A stretch of 64,000 nt of DNA from Bacillus sp. T33-2 (GTDB taxonomy: Bacteria; Bacillota; Bacilli; Bacillales; Cytobacillaceae), in contig NZ_PGVB01000048.1 of assembly GCF_002860205.1 (NCBI RefSeq), positions 1 to 64,000 on the forward strand, in the 5' to 3' direction. A program made the translations under genes and the position numbers. Shown one piece after another: positions 54,594-63,229 of the stretch (its first letter is position 1; the number at the start of each line of letters is the position of its first letter). The notes under the pieces are model-generated. The model did no database searches. It was not told the DNA's origin and saw only the letters and a list, made by a program, of their open reading frames with translations.

Positions 54594-55652
54594 ATGCTGT
54601 ATTTGACATTGTTATTATGCTTTTTTTTGTCTTTAATCATTACACCTTCTGTGAAGAAATTGGCCTTTTCGGTCGGGGCTACAGACAATCCGAATCAAAG
54701 GAAGGTCCATACAAAAACAATGCCCCGTCTGGGCGGGCTTGCTGTATTTATCAGTTTTTTCGCTGGTATGCTCATCATTGGACCAATACATCAATATTGC
54801 AATTATATATTGTTCGGAAGTATCATCATCATCCTTACAGGAATTATAGATGATATTATAGAGCTATCCCCTAAAATGAAATTATTGGGACAGCTTATTC
54901 CAGCTGGAACAGTTCTTTACGGTGGATTACATATTGACTTCATTAGCTTGCCTTTCGGAATGAAACTGGAGTTCGGGTGGATGAGCATTCCAATTACCCT
55001 GCTATGGATTATTGGAATTACGAATTCGATTAATCTGATTGATGGATTGGACGGGCTGGCGTCTGGAGTTTCAGCGATTGCCTTACTGTCGATTTCAGGC
55101 ATGGCGGTTTTAATGAATGATTGGTACGTGTCCAGTGTCGGTTTCATACTGCTCGCCAGTATTTTGGGTTTTTTGCCGTATAATTTTCACCCTGCAACAA
55201 TTTTTCTTGGGGATAGCGGTTCGCTTTTTTTAGGATATATGATCGCGGTGTTATCCTTGCTTGGATTTAAAAACGTCACTTTTATTTCATTCATCGTCCC
55301 AATTGTCATACTTGGAGTGCCTATTTCAGATACTTTATTTGCCATCATCAGAAGAGTAACCACCAATAAACCCTTTTCGGCTCCGGATAAATATCATTTG
55401 CATCATTGTTTACTGCATATTGGTTTTTCCCATCGTCAAACGGTGTTGATCATCTATATAATGGCTGTTTTCTTTGGAGCAATCGGCGTGATCATCACGA
55501 AATCCAATTTGAGGGGTACTTATATATTTATTGGAATTCTAATTTTAATGCTGGAGTTATTTGCGGAAAAAATCGGCTGGGTCGGAAAAGAGTTTAAACC
55601 ATTATTAAAAATTGCTCAACTGTTCAGGCTTTCTCCGGGAAAAAATGAGTAA
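54594..55652 (+). CDS. TagO/WecA-type GlcNAc-1-phosphate transferase, copy 2
   Basis: Predicted 352-residue paralogue of the preceding gene with the same blocks: NQRKVHTKTMPRLGG, GIIDDIIELSP, NLIDGLDGLASG, FLGDSGSLFLGY, HLHHCLLHIGFSH. All catalytic features are kept, so it should be active. I chose the ATG at 54594, 6 nt after AAGGAGG; the ATG at 54588 abuts that site. Two initiating transferases side by side suggest either gene dosage or separate lipid-linked polymers, for instance teichoic acid and a rhamnose polysaccharide. Confidence 0.94.
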   Translation: MLYLTLLLCFFLSLIITPSVKKLAFSVGATDNPNQRKVHTKTMPRLGGLAVFISFFAGMLIIGPIHQYCNYILFGSIIIILTGIIDDIIELSPKMKLLGQLIPAGTVLYGGLHIDFISLPFGMKLEFGWMSIPITLLWIIGITNSINLIDGLDGLASGVSAIALLSISGMAVLMNDWYVSSVGFILLASILGFLPYNFHPATIFLGDSGSLFLGYMIAVLSLLGFKNVTFISFIVPIVILGVPISDTLFAIIRRVTTNKPFSAPDKYHLHHCLLHIGFSHRQTVLIIYIMAVFFGAIGVIITKSNLRGTYIFIGILILMLELFAEKIGWVGKEFKPLLKIAQLFRLSPGKNE

Positions 55653-55660
55653 ACAAACAA

Positions 55661-55687
55661 AGGACAGATCACACTGTCCCGTTTTTT
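55661..55687 (+). terminator. Terminator between tagO copy 2 and yvyE
   Basis: GGACAG / CTGTCC with a short loop and a following GTTTTTTC, just after the second tagO stop and touching the convergent yvyE stop. Confidence 0.75.
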
Positions 55688-56325
55688 CAATCCGATTTTT
55701 CTTCCTCTAAATATAAAAGCTGCCCTTGTGTTGTATCGCTCTGGGCATTCGTCAATTCGATCATCCACTCCGTGAAAGCTTCAGTCTGATGTTCCTCCAC
55801 AAAGGTTTCAAATTCTACTTTATCAAGGTAATGAATTTCCTTAATCGTGTAGATGGATGAGCGGAGCTCGTTCTCTATTTTCCCGAGCCATGTGTAGTCG
55901 ATTGTGGTGTGCATGACACGCATCAGTTTTCGCTCGACAATCCCGGTGGCGGCCAGTCCTTCTGATGTAGCTTTTCCGTATGCGCGGATGAGGCCGCCTG
56001 CACCTAGTTTTATCCCGCCAAAATAGCGGGTTATGACTACTACTGTATCTTTTAACTGCTTTTTCTTTAATACCTCCAGGATTGGGACTCCGGCGGTTCC
56101 GGACGGCTCTCCGTCATCGTTCGCTTTCTGGATCTGGTCATTCTCTCCGATAAAGTAGGCTGAACAATTGTGGGTGGCGTCCCAGTGCTTCTTTTTGATG
56201 CCCTGGATGAACTCCTGGGCTTCTTCCTCTGTTTCTGCTCTGCTTACATGGGCAATAAATCGTGATTTTTGGATTGCGATTTCGTGTTCTCCGTATCCTT
56301 TTACTGTATAGTAGCAGGGCAGCAT
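55687..56325 (-). CDS. yvyE: YigZ/IMPACT family protein YvyE
   Basis: Predicted 212-residue cytoplasmic protein. The N-terminal UPF0029/IMPACT domain (KSRFIAHVSRAETEEEA, KKHWDATHNCSAY, DDGEPSGTAGVPILEVL, VVITRYFGGIKLGAGGLIRAYG) is complete and a smaller C-terminal domain follows. Function is uncertain in the family. Its place between tagO and degS is conserved in Bacillus, which supports the orthology. Confidence 0.95.
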   Translation of the reverse strand: MLPCYYTVKGYGEHEIAIQKSRFIAHVSRAETEEEAQEFIQGIKKKHWDATHNCSAYFIGENDQIQKANDDGEPSGTAGVPILEVLKKKQLKDTVVVITRYFGGIKLGAGGLIRAYGKATSEGLAATGIVERKLMRVMHTTIDYTWLGKIENELRSSIYTIKEIHYLDKVEFETFVEEHQTEAFTEWMIELTNAQSDTTQGQLLYLEEEKSD

Positions 56326-56765
56326 TTTTACCGCTCCTTTCTTTGCTTACTAAAAACTAATATCCGACAAAACATAATATTAAATGTAGTCCGGTATGAC
56401 AGATTACATTATAATCCACCAGTAATTTGAGTGCTAATGTAATGAAACTTTAATATCGCGAAATGTGGCAGGTGATATAATGATAAAGTGTGTACCAGAA
56501 TGCTTGTTGGTATTATTTTTTACTATTCTTTTTCTATATATTAAAGGTAATATTACTTATAAGCCATGTTTTTTTATTTATATAATTGGTTTAATTATTC
56601 AATTTATAGGATATAAGACTTAGGATAAAAAACGGGACTTATGTCTTTTTAACGAATTTTTAATAAATTGGTATGTTTTTCATGTAGATTAATAGTAACC
56701 GAACCGTTTTAGCGATAAAATATTGACAAGTGCCAAAAGGATTAACAGCCCTCGGGGGAGTGCAA
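56326..56765. other. 440-bp yvyE-degS divergent spacer
   Basis: It probably holds the degS promoter (a TAAAAT lies at about 56718-56723 without a clear -35) and a small possible membrane-peptide gene at 56480-56623. Confidence 0.4.
56480..56623 (+). CDS. Possible small membrane protein (47 residues)
   Basis: An ATG preceded by GGCAGGTGATATA opens a 47-codon frame. The product has two hydrophobic stretches (CLLVLFFTILFLYI and CFFIYIIGLIIQFIGY) separated by a short polar GNITYK loop, so it would be a two-helix membrane peptide. It ends with a TAG, and AAGAC...GTCTTTTT (about 56615-56651) could form a weak terminator. I recognise no family. The AT-rich codons may simply mimic hydrophobic residues, so the call is tentative. 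Confidence 0.4.
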   Translation: MIKCVPECLLVLFFTILFLYIKGNITYKPCFFIYIIGLIIQFIGYKT

Positions 56766-57908
56766 ATGGCCATAAAAAAATTCGACACAAAAACGCTCGA
56801 CCATATTCTTGAGCAAATGATTGAAACCGTAGGCAGCAGCAAGGATGAAATCTTCCAGATCGGCGAGCAGTGCCGGCAAGACTACGATTCAATAATTGAG
56901 GAATTGAAAGAGGTCAAGCGAATGGTCGCTCAAATGATCAACGAAGGCGACAAGCTTGACGTCCAGGTGCGTTTCGCACGCAAAAGGCTTTCCGAGGTGA
57001 GCAAACACTTCAAGGACTATACTGAAAGTGAAGTCCGTGAAGCATATGAAATTGCCCATAAGCTGCAGATGGATTTGACGATGAACCGCCAGCTGGAAAA
57101 ACAACTGCGGGATCGCAGGGATGATCTTGAACGGCGTCTTTGCGGCCTGACAGAAACGATTCAACGGGCAGAGCACCTCGTTTCCCAGATTTCTGTGGTG
57201 ATGAACTATTTGATGAGTGATTTGCGCCAAATGGGCGAAGCCCTGGAAAACGCCAGGCAGAAGCAGGATTTTGGGCTGAAGATTATTGAAGCCCAGGAAG
57301 AAGAGCGGAAGCGGCTGTCCCGGGAAATACATGACGGCCCTGCACAAATGCTCGCAAATGTGATGATGCGATCTGACCTGATTGAAAAGATTTACAAGGA
57401 AAGAAGTGCCGAGGAAGCGATCATAGAAATACGCAGCCTGAAAAAGACCGTCCGTTCTGCACTGTATGAGGTACGGAGAATTATTTATGATTTACGCCCC
57501 ATGGCTCTGGATGATCTGGGACTTGTACCCACGCTGAAAAAGTATTTGCAGACGATTGAAGAGTATCATCAAACGACAAAAATCCATTTTACGAATATTG
57601 GCCAAGACCGGCGGCTTCCGGCAAAATACGAAGTAGCCCTGTTCAGGATGATCCAGGAATCCGTACAGAATGCGCTCAAGCATGCCGGCGCCGATACCAT
57701 TCAAGTAAAATTAGAAATAAAAAAAGATTCCGTTACTGTCGTCGTAAAAGATGACGGGAAAGGATTCGACACCAATATCAAGAAGCCCGAATCCTTTGGC
57801 ATCCTTGGATTAAAGGAGAGAGTGGAGCTGCTTGAAGGCGAACTGTCGATTCATTCAAAAATAGGTACTGGAACGTTGATCGTTATCCAAGTACCGTTAA
57901 CTGTGTGA
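56766..57908 (+). CDS. degS: Sensor histidine kinase DegS
   Basis: Predicted 380-residue cytoplasmic kinase (B. subtilis DegS has 385). An N-terminal coiled-coil sensor domain (DegS family, about 8-160) is followed by the HisKA_3 box with His189 (SREIHDGPAQM) and an HATPase domain (NALKHAG, DDGKGFD, GLKERVELLEG). It has no membrane segment, as expected. I chose the ATG at 56766, 5 nt after GGGGGAG, over a frame opening at 56730. It phosphorylates DegU, governing exoenzymes, competence and motility in Bacillus. Confidence 0.97.
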   Translation: MAIKKFDTKTLDHILEQMIETVGSSKDEIFQIGEQCRQDYDSIIEELKEVKRMVAQMINEGDKLDVQVRFARKRLSEVSKHFKDYTESEVREAYEIAHKLQMDLTMNRQLEKQLRDRRDDLERRLCGLTETIQRAEHLVSQISVVMNYLMSDLRQMGEALENARQKQDFGLKIIEAQEEERKRLSREIHDGPAQMLANVMMRSDLIEKIYKERSAEEAIIEIRSLKKTVRSALYEVRRIIYDLRPMALDDLGLVPTLKKYLQTIEEYHQTTKIHFTNIGQDRRLPAKYEVALFRMIQESVQNALKHAGADTIQVKLEIKKDSVTVVVKDDGKGFDTNIKKPESFGILGLKERVELLEGELSIHSKIGTGTLIVIQVPLTV

Positions 57909-57917
57909 TTTCCAGGC

Positions 57918-57949
57918 CGGGAGAATTTTTATTCTCCCGTACCTACGGG
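57918..57949 (+). promoter_or_regulatory. Two overlapping hairpins in the degS-degU gap
   Basis: CGGGAGAAT-TTTT-ATTCTCCCG (57918-57939) and CCCGTA-CC-TACGGG (57936-57949) share the CCCG segment, so only one can form at a time. No T-run follows either. The arrangement could influence degU mRNA stability or translation; nothing shows this directly. Confidence 0.6.
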
Positions 57950-57986
57950 ATAAAAAAGAGATAGAAGTCGTAAGGGAGGCGAATTT

Positions 57987-58670
57987 ATGACAACCAAGAT
58001 TGTCATTATTGATGACCATCAACTATTTAGAGAAGGGGTAAAACGAATCCTCGATTTTGAAAAATCATTTGAGGTAGTGGCCGAGGGTGATGACGGATCC
58101 GAAGCAGTTGATCTGGTAGAGCAATATCATCCGGATGTAGTAATCATGGATATCAACATGCCTACCACTAACGGAGTGGAAGCAACCAGGCAATTAATCG
58201 AAAAGTATCCTGAATCAAAGGTCATTATCCTGTCCATCCATGATGATGAGAATTATGTTACGCATGCACTAAAAACAGGCGCGACTGGCTATCTATTAAA
58301 AGAAATGGATGCTGACGCCCTGATCGAAGCGGTTAAAGTCGTAGCTGACGGAGGCTCTTATTTGCATCCGAAGGTGACGCATAACCTCGTAAAAGAATAC
58401 CGTCGCCTGTCCACGGATGAATCAGGTTCTGATCAATACATACAGCAAATCGAAATCCGCCGCCCGCTGCATCTGCTGACGCGCCGTGAATGCGAAGTCC
58501 TGCAGCTTCTTGCGGACGGCAAAAGCAACCGTGGCATTGGAGAGGCGTTATTCATCAGTGAAAAAACAGTTAAAAACCACGTCAGCAATATCCTTCAAAA
58601 GATGAACGTGAACGACCGCACTCAGGCCGTTGTTGTTGCTATTAAAAACGGTTGGGTGGAAGTCCGATAA
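57987..58670 (+). CDS. degU: Response regulator DegU
   Basis: Predicted 227-residue NarL-type regulator. The receiver domain has the acidic pair IIDDHQ, the phospho-acceptor Asp55 (VVIMDINMP) and Lys in the LLKEM region. The C-terminal LuxR-type helix-turn-helix ([36 protein letters not shown]) is intact. RBS GGGAGGCG. It is next to degS, 78 bp downstream, as in B. subtilis. Confidence 0.97.
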   Translation: MTTKIVIIDDHQLFREGVKRILDFEKSFEVVAEGDDGSEAVDLVEQYHPDVVIMDINMPTTNGVEATRQLIEKYPESKVIILSIHDDENYVTHALKTGATGYLLKEMDADALIEAVKVVADGGSYLHPKVTHNLVKEYRRLSTDESGSDQYIQQIEIRRPLHLLTRRECEVLQLLADGKSNRGIGEALFISEKTVKNHVSNILQKMNVNDRTQAVVVAIKNGWVEVR

Positions 58671-58710
58671 ATTTGTTCAAACGGCAATCGGATAATCATC
58701 AGCAACTATT

Positions 58711-58744
58711 AAACACATTTGTCGAAATGGCAAATGTGTTTTTT
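58711..58744 (+). terminator. Rho-independent terminator of degSU
   Basis: AAACACATTTG / CAAATGTGTTT (11-bp stem, 9-nt loop) merges into a T-run. Confidence 0.93.
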
Positions 58745-58858
58745 GCATAGACTCAAGAAATCCTGTCCCAAAAAAAGGAGAAATTGTCACAAAATCATCC
58801 AAATCATTTACAAAACACCAGTACATTTTGTTACAATGGGGTTATTGTAGTAGAAGGG

Positions 58859-59008
58859 GTGATTGCAATTTCAGCTCTTGCGAATTTATCAGATGAGGAT
58901 TTAATGGAAGTGTACGAGAAAGCCCTTAATTTACAGCTGGAAACAGCCTTTATTGGCTTGCTCGCAATTGAGATGGATATTAGGGGTTTAAGAGAAGTTA
59001 TGGCATGA
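58859..59008 (+). CDS. sda: Sda-like sporulation histidine kinase inhibitor
   Basis: Predicted 49-residue protein. The core LSDEDLMEVYEKALNLQLETA-FIGLLAIEMDIRGL follows the helical hairpin pattern of Sda (in B. subtilis LSDELLIESYFKATEMN..., DFIELIENEIKRR), the inhibitor that blocks KinA and KinB. The start is uncertain: AGAAGGGG precedes a GTG at 58859 with little spacing, and an ATT codon further on has better spacing. A promoter-like TTACAAT lies just upstream. No DnaA box is visible in front, unlike B. subtilis sda. A strong terminator follows. Confidence 0.6.
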   Translation: MIAISALANLSDEDLMEVYEKALNLQLETAFIGLLAIEMDIRGLREVMA

Positions 59009-59033
59009 TAGTTTCCTTACATAAGAGTCGAAC

Positions 59034-59062
59034 CGCTGCGCAATCGCCTGCAGCGTTTTTTT
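59034..59062 (+). terminator. Rho-independent terminator after the Sda-like gene
   Basis: CGCTGC / GCAGCG with a 10-nt loop and a run of seven T. Confidence 0.88.
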
Positions 59063-59172
59063 ATTTTAATAATGAATAGTAAAATGAGTCTTTTGGTAAT
59101 AAGTCGTTTATCCTGACTATATTAGTCTTCTAATGCTTTCGATTCAATTTTGCTGTTCCAAGGGGATATTGT

Positions 59173-59198
59173 TAGACTTCCACCATGTTTCCCGATAT
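59173..59198 (+). promoter_or_regulatory. Candidate SigD promoter of the SH3/C39 protein gene
   Basis: TAGA (59173-59176), a 14-nt spacer and CCCGATAT (59191-59198, 7 of 8 matches to GCCGATAT), 71 bp before the start codon. Confidence 0.45.
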
Positions 59199-59269
59199 TT
59201 TTATAGTAGTTTGCAAGTTTCGACAAACTATTATGAAGATTCCAACATCATCGGGAGGAGAAGAAAATA

Positions 59270-60625
59270 ATGACCCAATTAGACAACAATTACAGCAAGG
59301 GCAGGCCAATGCTAAAGGTGATTTCGAAAGGAATTATTGCTTCATCCATCCTCGCAAGCAGTGTTCTGCTTCCCCAAATTCCTTTGTTTAATAACAGCCA
59401 GGCAGTTGTGGAAGCCAGCTCTTATTCTGTTAATGCTACGAATTTAAATGTCCGTTCAGGGCCTGGCACACATTTCTCCAGGATTGGCAGCCTGCCTAGT
59501 GGCAGCGGAATCCAGGTGATTGAACAATTAAACAATGGCTGGTACAAAATATCCTATAAAGGACAGACTGGTTATGTGTCCGGACAGTATGTGAGATCAG
59601 GGGCCGGTCCTTCACCAACTACGTCCAGTACATATACTGTTACTGCAACCGTTTTGAATGTCCGGTCCGGGCCAGGCACGAATCATGCCAGAATCGGAAG
59701 CCTCAGGCAAGGGAGTTCATTGCAGGTTGTCCAGAGGTTAAACAATGGCTGGTATGAAATTTCTTTTAACGGTAAAAGGGCATACGTTAGCGGGCAATAC
59801 GTTACAACAGCCGGCTCAAGCCCAGTGGCATCGGCCGTGTACAGAGTAAATGCAACCGGACTAAACGTGCGTACCGGTCCAGGCTTGGAACACCGTAAAA
59901 TTGGGTTATTGAAAAATGGCACAGTGTTAAACGTTATACATAGAGAAAGCAATGGATGGTACAAAATTAATTTTAACGGCCAAACAGGATATGTTAGTGG
60001 CCAATATGTGACTACAGGCAATGTCGGCGGGCCATCCGGGGCAAACATCCTTAATGTTCCCCTGATTGCCCAGCGCCCGGAATTACCGAGCGGATGCGAA
60101 GCCACAGCACTTGCAATGGCTTTAAACTATCATGGTGTGAATGTTAGTAAGACGACCTTGGCGAATCAAATGCCGTATGACCCGACACCACTCACACGAA
60201 ATTCAAACGGTTCGATCAGAACATGGGGAGACCCGGATGTTGGTTTTGTTGGAACACCATTTGGCAATGGCTACACCATCAATCCAGGGCCGCTGAAGCA
60301 AGTTCTTGATCGATACCGTCCAGGCGGTGTGAACCTGCATGGCGCAGATTTTTCAGCAGTTGAACAGTATGTTCTGCAGGGGAAACCGGTATTGGCATGG
60401 TTTACGATCAGCCACGAGATGCCTTCAGCACGAACGTGGACAACACCTGCCGGGAAAACCATTAATGCTGCAAGGCCGTTGCACTGCATTGTCGTGACAG
60501 GCGTAGATGCCAACTATGTTTACTTCAATGACAGTGAGTCTGTTCAGAAAAACGTAAAGATGTCCAAGTCGAAATTTATCAGCATATATAATGCCATGGG
60601 CAAACGTGCTCTGGCAGTGAACTGA
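59270..60625 (+). CDS. Secreted protein with three SH3b domains and a C39-like peptidase domain
   Basis: Predicted 451-residue exported protein. A signal sequence (membrane stretch about 15-40) is followed by three SH3b repeats (LNVRSGPG at about 59, LNVRSGPG at 129, LNVRTGPG at 198), each ending GYVSGQYV. The C-terminal C39_2-type papain-fold domain has Cys276 (SGCEATALAMAL), His405 (PLHCIVVTG) and Asp421 (YFNDSE). SH3b domains bind the wall; the peptidase target is unknown, with peptidoglycan stem peptides or secreted peptides as candidates. The ATG at 59270 follows GGGAGGAG; an internal ATG at 59309 has a weaker site. Confidence 0.92.
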   Translation: MTQLDNNYSKGRPMLKVISKGIIASSILASSVLLPQIPLFNNSQAVVEASSYSVNATNLNVRSGPGTHFSRIGSLPSGSGIQVIEQLNNGWYKISYKGQTGYVSGQYVRSGAGPSPTTSSTYTVTATVLNVRSGPGTNHARIGSLRQGSSLQVVQRLNNGWYEISFNGKRAYVSGQYVTTAGSSPVASAVYRVNATGLNVRTGPGLEHRKIGLLKNGTVLNVIHRESNGWYKINFNGQTGYVSGQYVTTGNVGGPSGANILNVPLIAQRPELPSGCEATALAMALNYHGVNVSKTTLANQMPYDPTPLTRNSNGSIRTWGDPDVGFVGTPFGNGYTINPGPLKQVLDRYRPGGVNLHGADFSAVEQYVLQGKPVLAWFTISHEMPSARTWTTPAGKTINAARPLHCIVVTGVDANYVYFNDSESVQKNVKMSKSKFISIYNAMGKRALAVN

Positions 60626-60636
60626 TTTAGTATTGA

Positions 60637-60675
60637 AGCATTTACGAGAAGGAGAAATCTCGTGAATGCTTTTTT
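60637..60675 (+). terminator. Rho-independent terminator
   Basis: AGCATTTACGAGA / TCTCGTGAATGCT (one T-G wobble) followed by TTTTT, just after the SH3/C39 gene. Confidence 0.9.
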
Positions 60676-60811
60676 AGTCCGGTTTTAAATTCGAAAAAGG
60701 AGGCCCACCGTAAATTTAATATTTCCAATTTGTTAAAGTAATGCATTTAAATAGGAATTCATATAAAATGAGGAGTGTAGGTAATTAGAAAAATAAGGAT
60801 GGTACACTGAC

Positions 60812-61681
60812 ATGAAAACGGCAGTTGTCACGGATAGTACAGCGTACATTCCGAAAGAATTGCATGAAAAACTAAATATACATATGATCCCTTTGACTGT
60901 TATTTTTGGGAATGAAACTTATCGGGAAGAAATCGATATCACCGCGGAAGAGTTTTATGAGGAAGTTAAACATAAGGAACTGCCGACGACATCACAGCCG
61001 CCAATCGGCCAGTTTGTGGAGCTGTTCGAACAACTCGCAAACGAATATGACGCTGTCATCAGCATTCACCTGTCAAGCGGCATCAGCGGCACGTTCCAGG
61101 GGGCGGGCACTGCCGGTACAATGGTCGAGGGGATAAAGGTTTATCCGTTTGATTCTGAGATCAGCTGCATGGTGCAGGGTTTTTATGCCATAGAAGCGGC
61201 GGAACTCGCGGAGCAGGGTGAGAGTGCGGATACTATCATTGCCCGGTTGAAGGAGATGAAACAATCAGTCAGGGCTTATTTTATGGTGGATGACTTAAGC
61301 CACCTGCAGCGCGGAGGCCGACTGTCCAGCGCCCAGGCTTTTATCGGCAGCCTGCTGCAAGTAAAGCCGTTGCTTCATTTCGAGGATAAAAAAATTGTTC
61401 CGTTCGAAAAAGTGCGTACCCGCAAAAAAGCCCTCAATCGAGTCGTTGAACTGCTGGAAGAGGATGCAGGAAGCGGCGAAGCCTACCGGGTGGTCATCAT
61501 CCACGCCAACCGGGAGCAAGAAGCAATCGAATGGAAGGCCGAGCTCGAAGCGAAGTTTCCGAATGTCGAATTCTTGATCAGCTACTTCGGCCCCGTCATT
61601 GGCACCCACCTTGGGGAAGGGTCCATGGGGATGGGTTGGTATAAAAAAATAACGAGCATGCTTCAGAGACGCCATTTCTAA
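60812..61681 (+). CDS. degV: DegV family fatty-acid-binding protein
   Basis: Predicted 289-residue cytoplasmic protein of the DegV/FakB fold, which binds fatty acid for phosphorylation by a FakA-type kinase. Blocks: VVTDSTAYIP, TTSQPPIGQF, ISIHLSSGISGTFQGA and FMVDDLSHLQRGGRLS are family hallmarks; the C-terminal ...GTHLGEGSMGMGW holds the His. In B. subtilis degV lies directly downstream of degU; here the Sda-like and SH3/C39 genes lie between. Confidence 0.93.
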   Translation: MKTAVVTDSTAYIPKELHEKLNIHMIPLTVIFGNETYREEIDITAEEFYEEVKHKELPTTSQPPIGQFVELFEQLANEYDAVISIHLSSGISGTFQGAGTAGTMVEGIKVYPFDSEISCMVQGFYAIEAAELAEQGESADTIIARLKEMKQSVRAYFMVDDLSHLQRGGRLSSAQAFIGSLLQVKPLLHFEDKKIVPFEKVRTRKKALNRVVELLEEDAGSGEAYRVVIIHANREQEAIEWKAELEAKFPNVEFLISYFGPVIGTHLGEGSMGMGWYKKITSMLQRRHF

Positions 61682-61729
61682 ATTATTCATGGGTGGCGTC
61701 TTTGTAAATAGAAATTGAGGTGATTTCAT

Positions 61730-63229
61730 TTGAGATTTTGTATTCAAAATAATAAGCTTGTCCCCGAACTACTCCTTGATTCGCCCGAGTCGACCTTCCC
61801 CCTTGGCCAAATTCCTTTAATGCCAGAATCCCCACGGATAAACCAATCTTTTCATTACAACACCCAACTCCAACAGTTCCTCTCCGGAAAACAGCTTTTA
61901 CTTGATGAACTCCCCTTTCCGCTTGAAGAAATCCATGAACATTATGAAAATGGGTATATAAATTACCGCAAAGGAATACGGCAGATTGGGAACGGCTTTT
62001 TGTGCAACCGGTGCGGGAACGATGATGACCGCTGGTTTGGATCTTTTCCTTGTTCCAGATGCGGTGAGAAGTGCACATACTGCTGGAAATGCCTGATGAT
62101 GGGACGGGTGAGCGGCTGTACACCCCTAATTATCTGGACTGGACCGGAACCGGAATATCAGCTTCCGGCTGAACCCCTTTGCTGGTCGGGAACTCTTTCC
62201 AACGGCCAGCAGGCAGCATCAAACCGCACTGTCGACACGATAGAGACTTCAGGCGAATTGCTCGTTTGGGCAGTTTGCGGCGCAGGGAAAACAGAGGTGT
62301 TGTTTGCCGGTATCAACCACGCGCTCTCCGAAAGGAAACGAGTCTGTATCGCAACTCCACGGACAGACGTGGTACTAGAACTCACTCCGCGACTGAAAGC
62401 TGTGTTCCCCGAAGTGAAAGTAGCCTCTCTGCATGGCGGCAGTGAAGACCGTTATGACTCCGCCCCACTGACAATTTCTACGACTCACCAGCTGTTCCGC
62501 TTTTACAGGGCATTCGATGTCATTATTGTCGATGAAGTCGATGCCTTTCCGTACTCCATTGATGAAACGCTCCAATTTGCTGTCCGGCAAGCCAGGAAGC
62601 CTGATTCCTCACTCATCTTCCTTACCGCAACCCCAAGCCAAAAGTGGCAGAAGGAATGCCGTGCAGGCAAAAGAAATTATATTACCATTCCGGCCCGCTT
62701 TCACCGTCATTCCCTTCCAGTTCCTGAATTCATATGGTGTGGAAACTGGCAAAAATGCCTAAAAAAAGGCAAGCTCCCCGAAAATGTGATCAGGTGGGTG
62801 AAACAGCGGCTTGATGATGGAAAACAGGCATTAGTGTTTGTTCCGCAGATCGTTTTGATGGACAAGATGCTGCCGTTTTTCAGAAAACTGGAGCCCACGA
62901 TCGAATCTGTCCATGCTGAAGACCCCGCCAGACGGGAAAAGATCATGAAGATGAGGGGCAAACAGATTCTTATTATGCTCACCACTACAATCCTGGAACG
63001 GGGTGTCACTTTCCCGAATGTTGATGTTGCGGTAATTGGATCAGAGGATCGCATTTTCACCGAAAGCGCGCTCGTCCAAATTGCTGGCAGGGTAGGAAGG
63101 AGAGCCGATTACCCTTCCGGAAATGTTACGTTTTTTCATTACGGGAAAACAGAAGCGATGTTAAAGGCCAGGAAACAAATCCAGTCGATGAACAATGAGG
63201 CGCGGCAGAAAGGATTGATAGATGGATGA
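61730..63229 (+). CDS. comFA: Competence helicase ComFA
   Basis: Predicted 499-residue cytoplasmic-face ATPase that drives DNA uptake in natural transformation. An N-terminal zinc-binding region has Cys92, Cys95, Cys108, Cys111 and a further CxxCxxC (115-121). The DEAD-like core has Walker A GAGKT (184-188), DEVD (268-271), FLTATPS and the C-terminal motifs TTTILERGVTFPNVDV and QIAGRVGRRADYPSG. TTG start at 61730 with GAGGTGATTTCA upstream. Its stop overlaps the comFC start (ATGA). No comFB lies between them, in contrast to B. subtilis. Confidence 0.96.
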   Translation: MRFCIQNNKLVPELLLDSPESTFPLGQIPLMPESPRINQSFHYNTQLQQFLSGKQLLLDELPFPLEEIHEHYENGYINYRKGIRQIGNGFLCNRCGNDDDRWFGSFPCSRCGEKCTYCWKCLMMGRVSGCTPLIIWTGPEPEYQLPAEPLCWSGTLSNGQQAASNRTVDTIETSGELLVWAVCGAGKTEVLFAGINHALSERKRVCIATPRTDVVLELTPRLKAVFPEVKVASLHGGSEDRYDSAPLTISTTHQLFRFYRAFDVIIVDEVDAFPYSIDETLQFAVRQARKPDSSLIFLTATPSQKWQKECRAGKRNYITIPARFHRHSLPVPEFIWCGNWQKCLKKGKLPENVIRWVKQRLDDGKQALVFVPQIVLMDKMLPFFRKLEPTIESVHAEDPARREKIMKMRGKQILIMLTTTILERGVTFPNVDVAVIGSEDRIFTESALVQIAGRVGRRADYPSGNVTFFHYGKTEAMLKARKQIQSMNNEARQKGLIDG

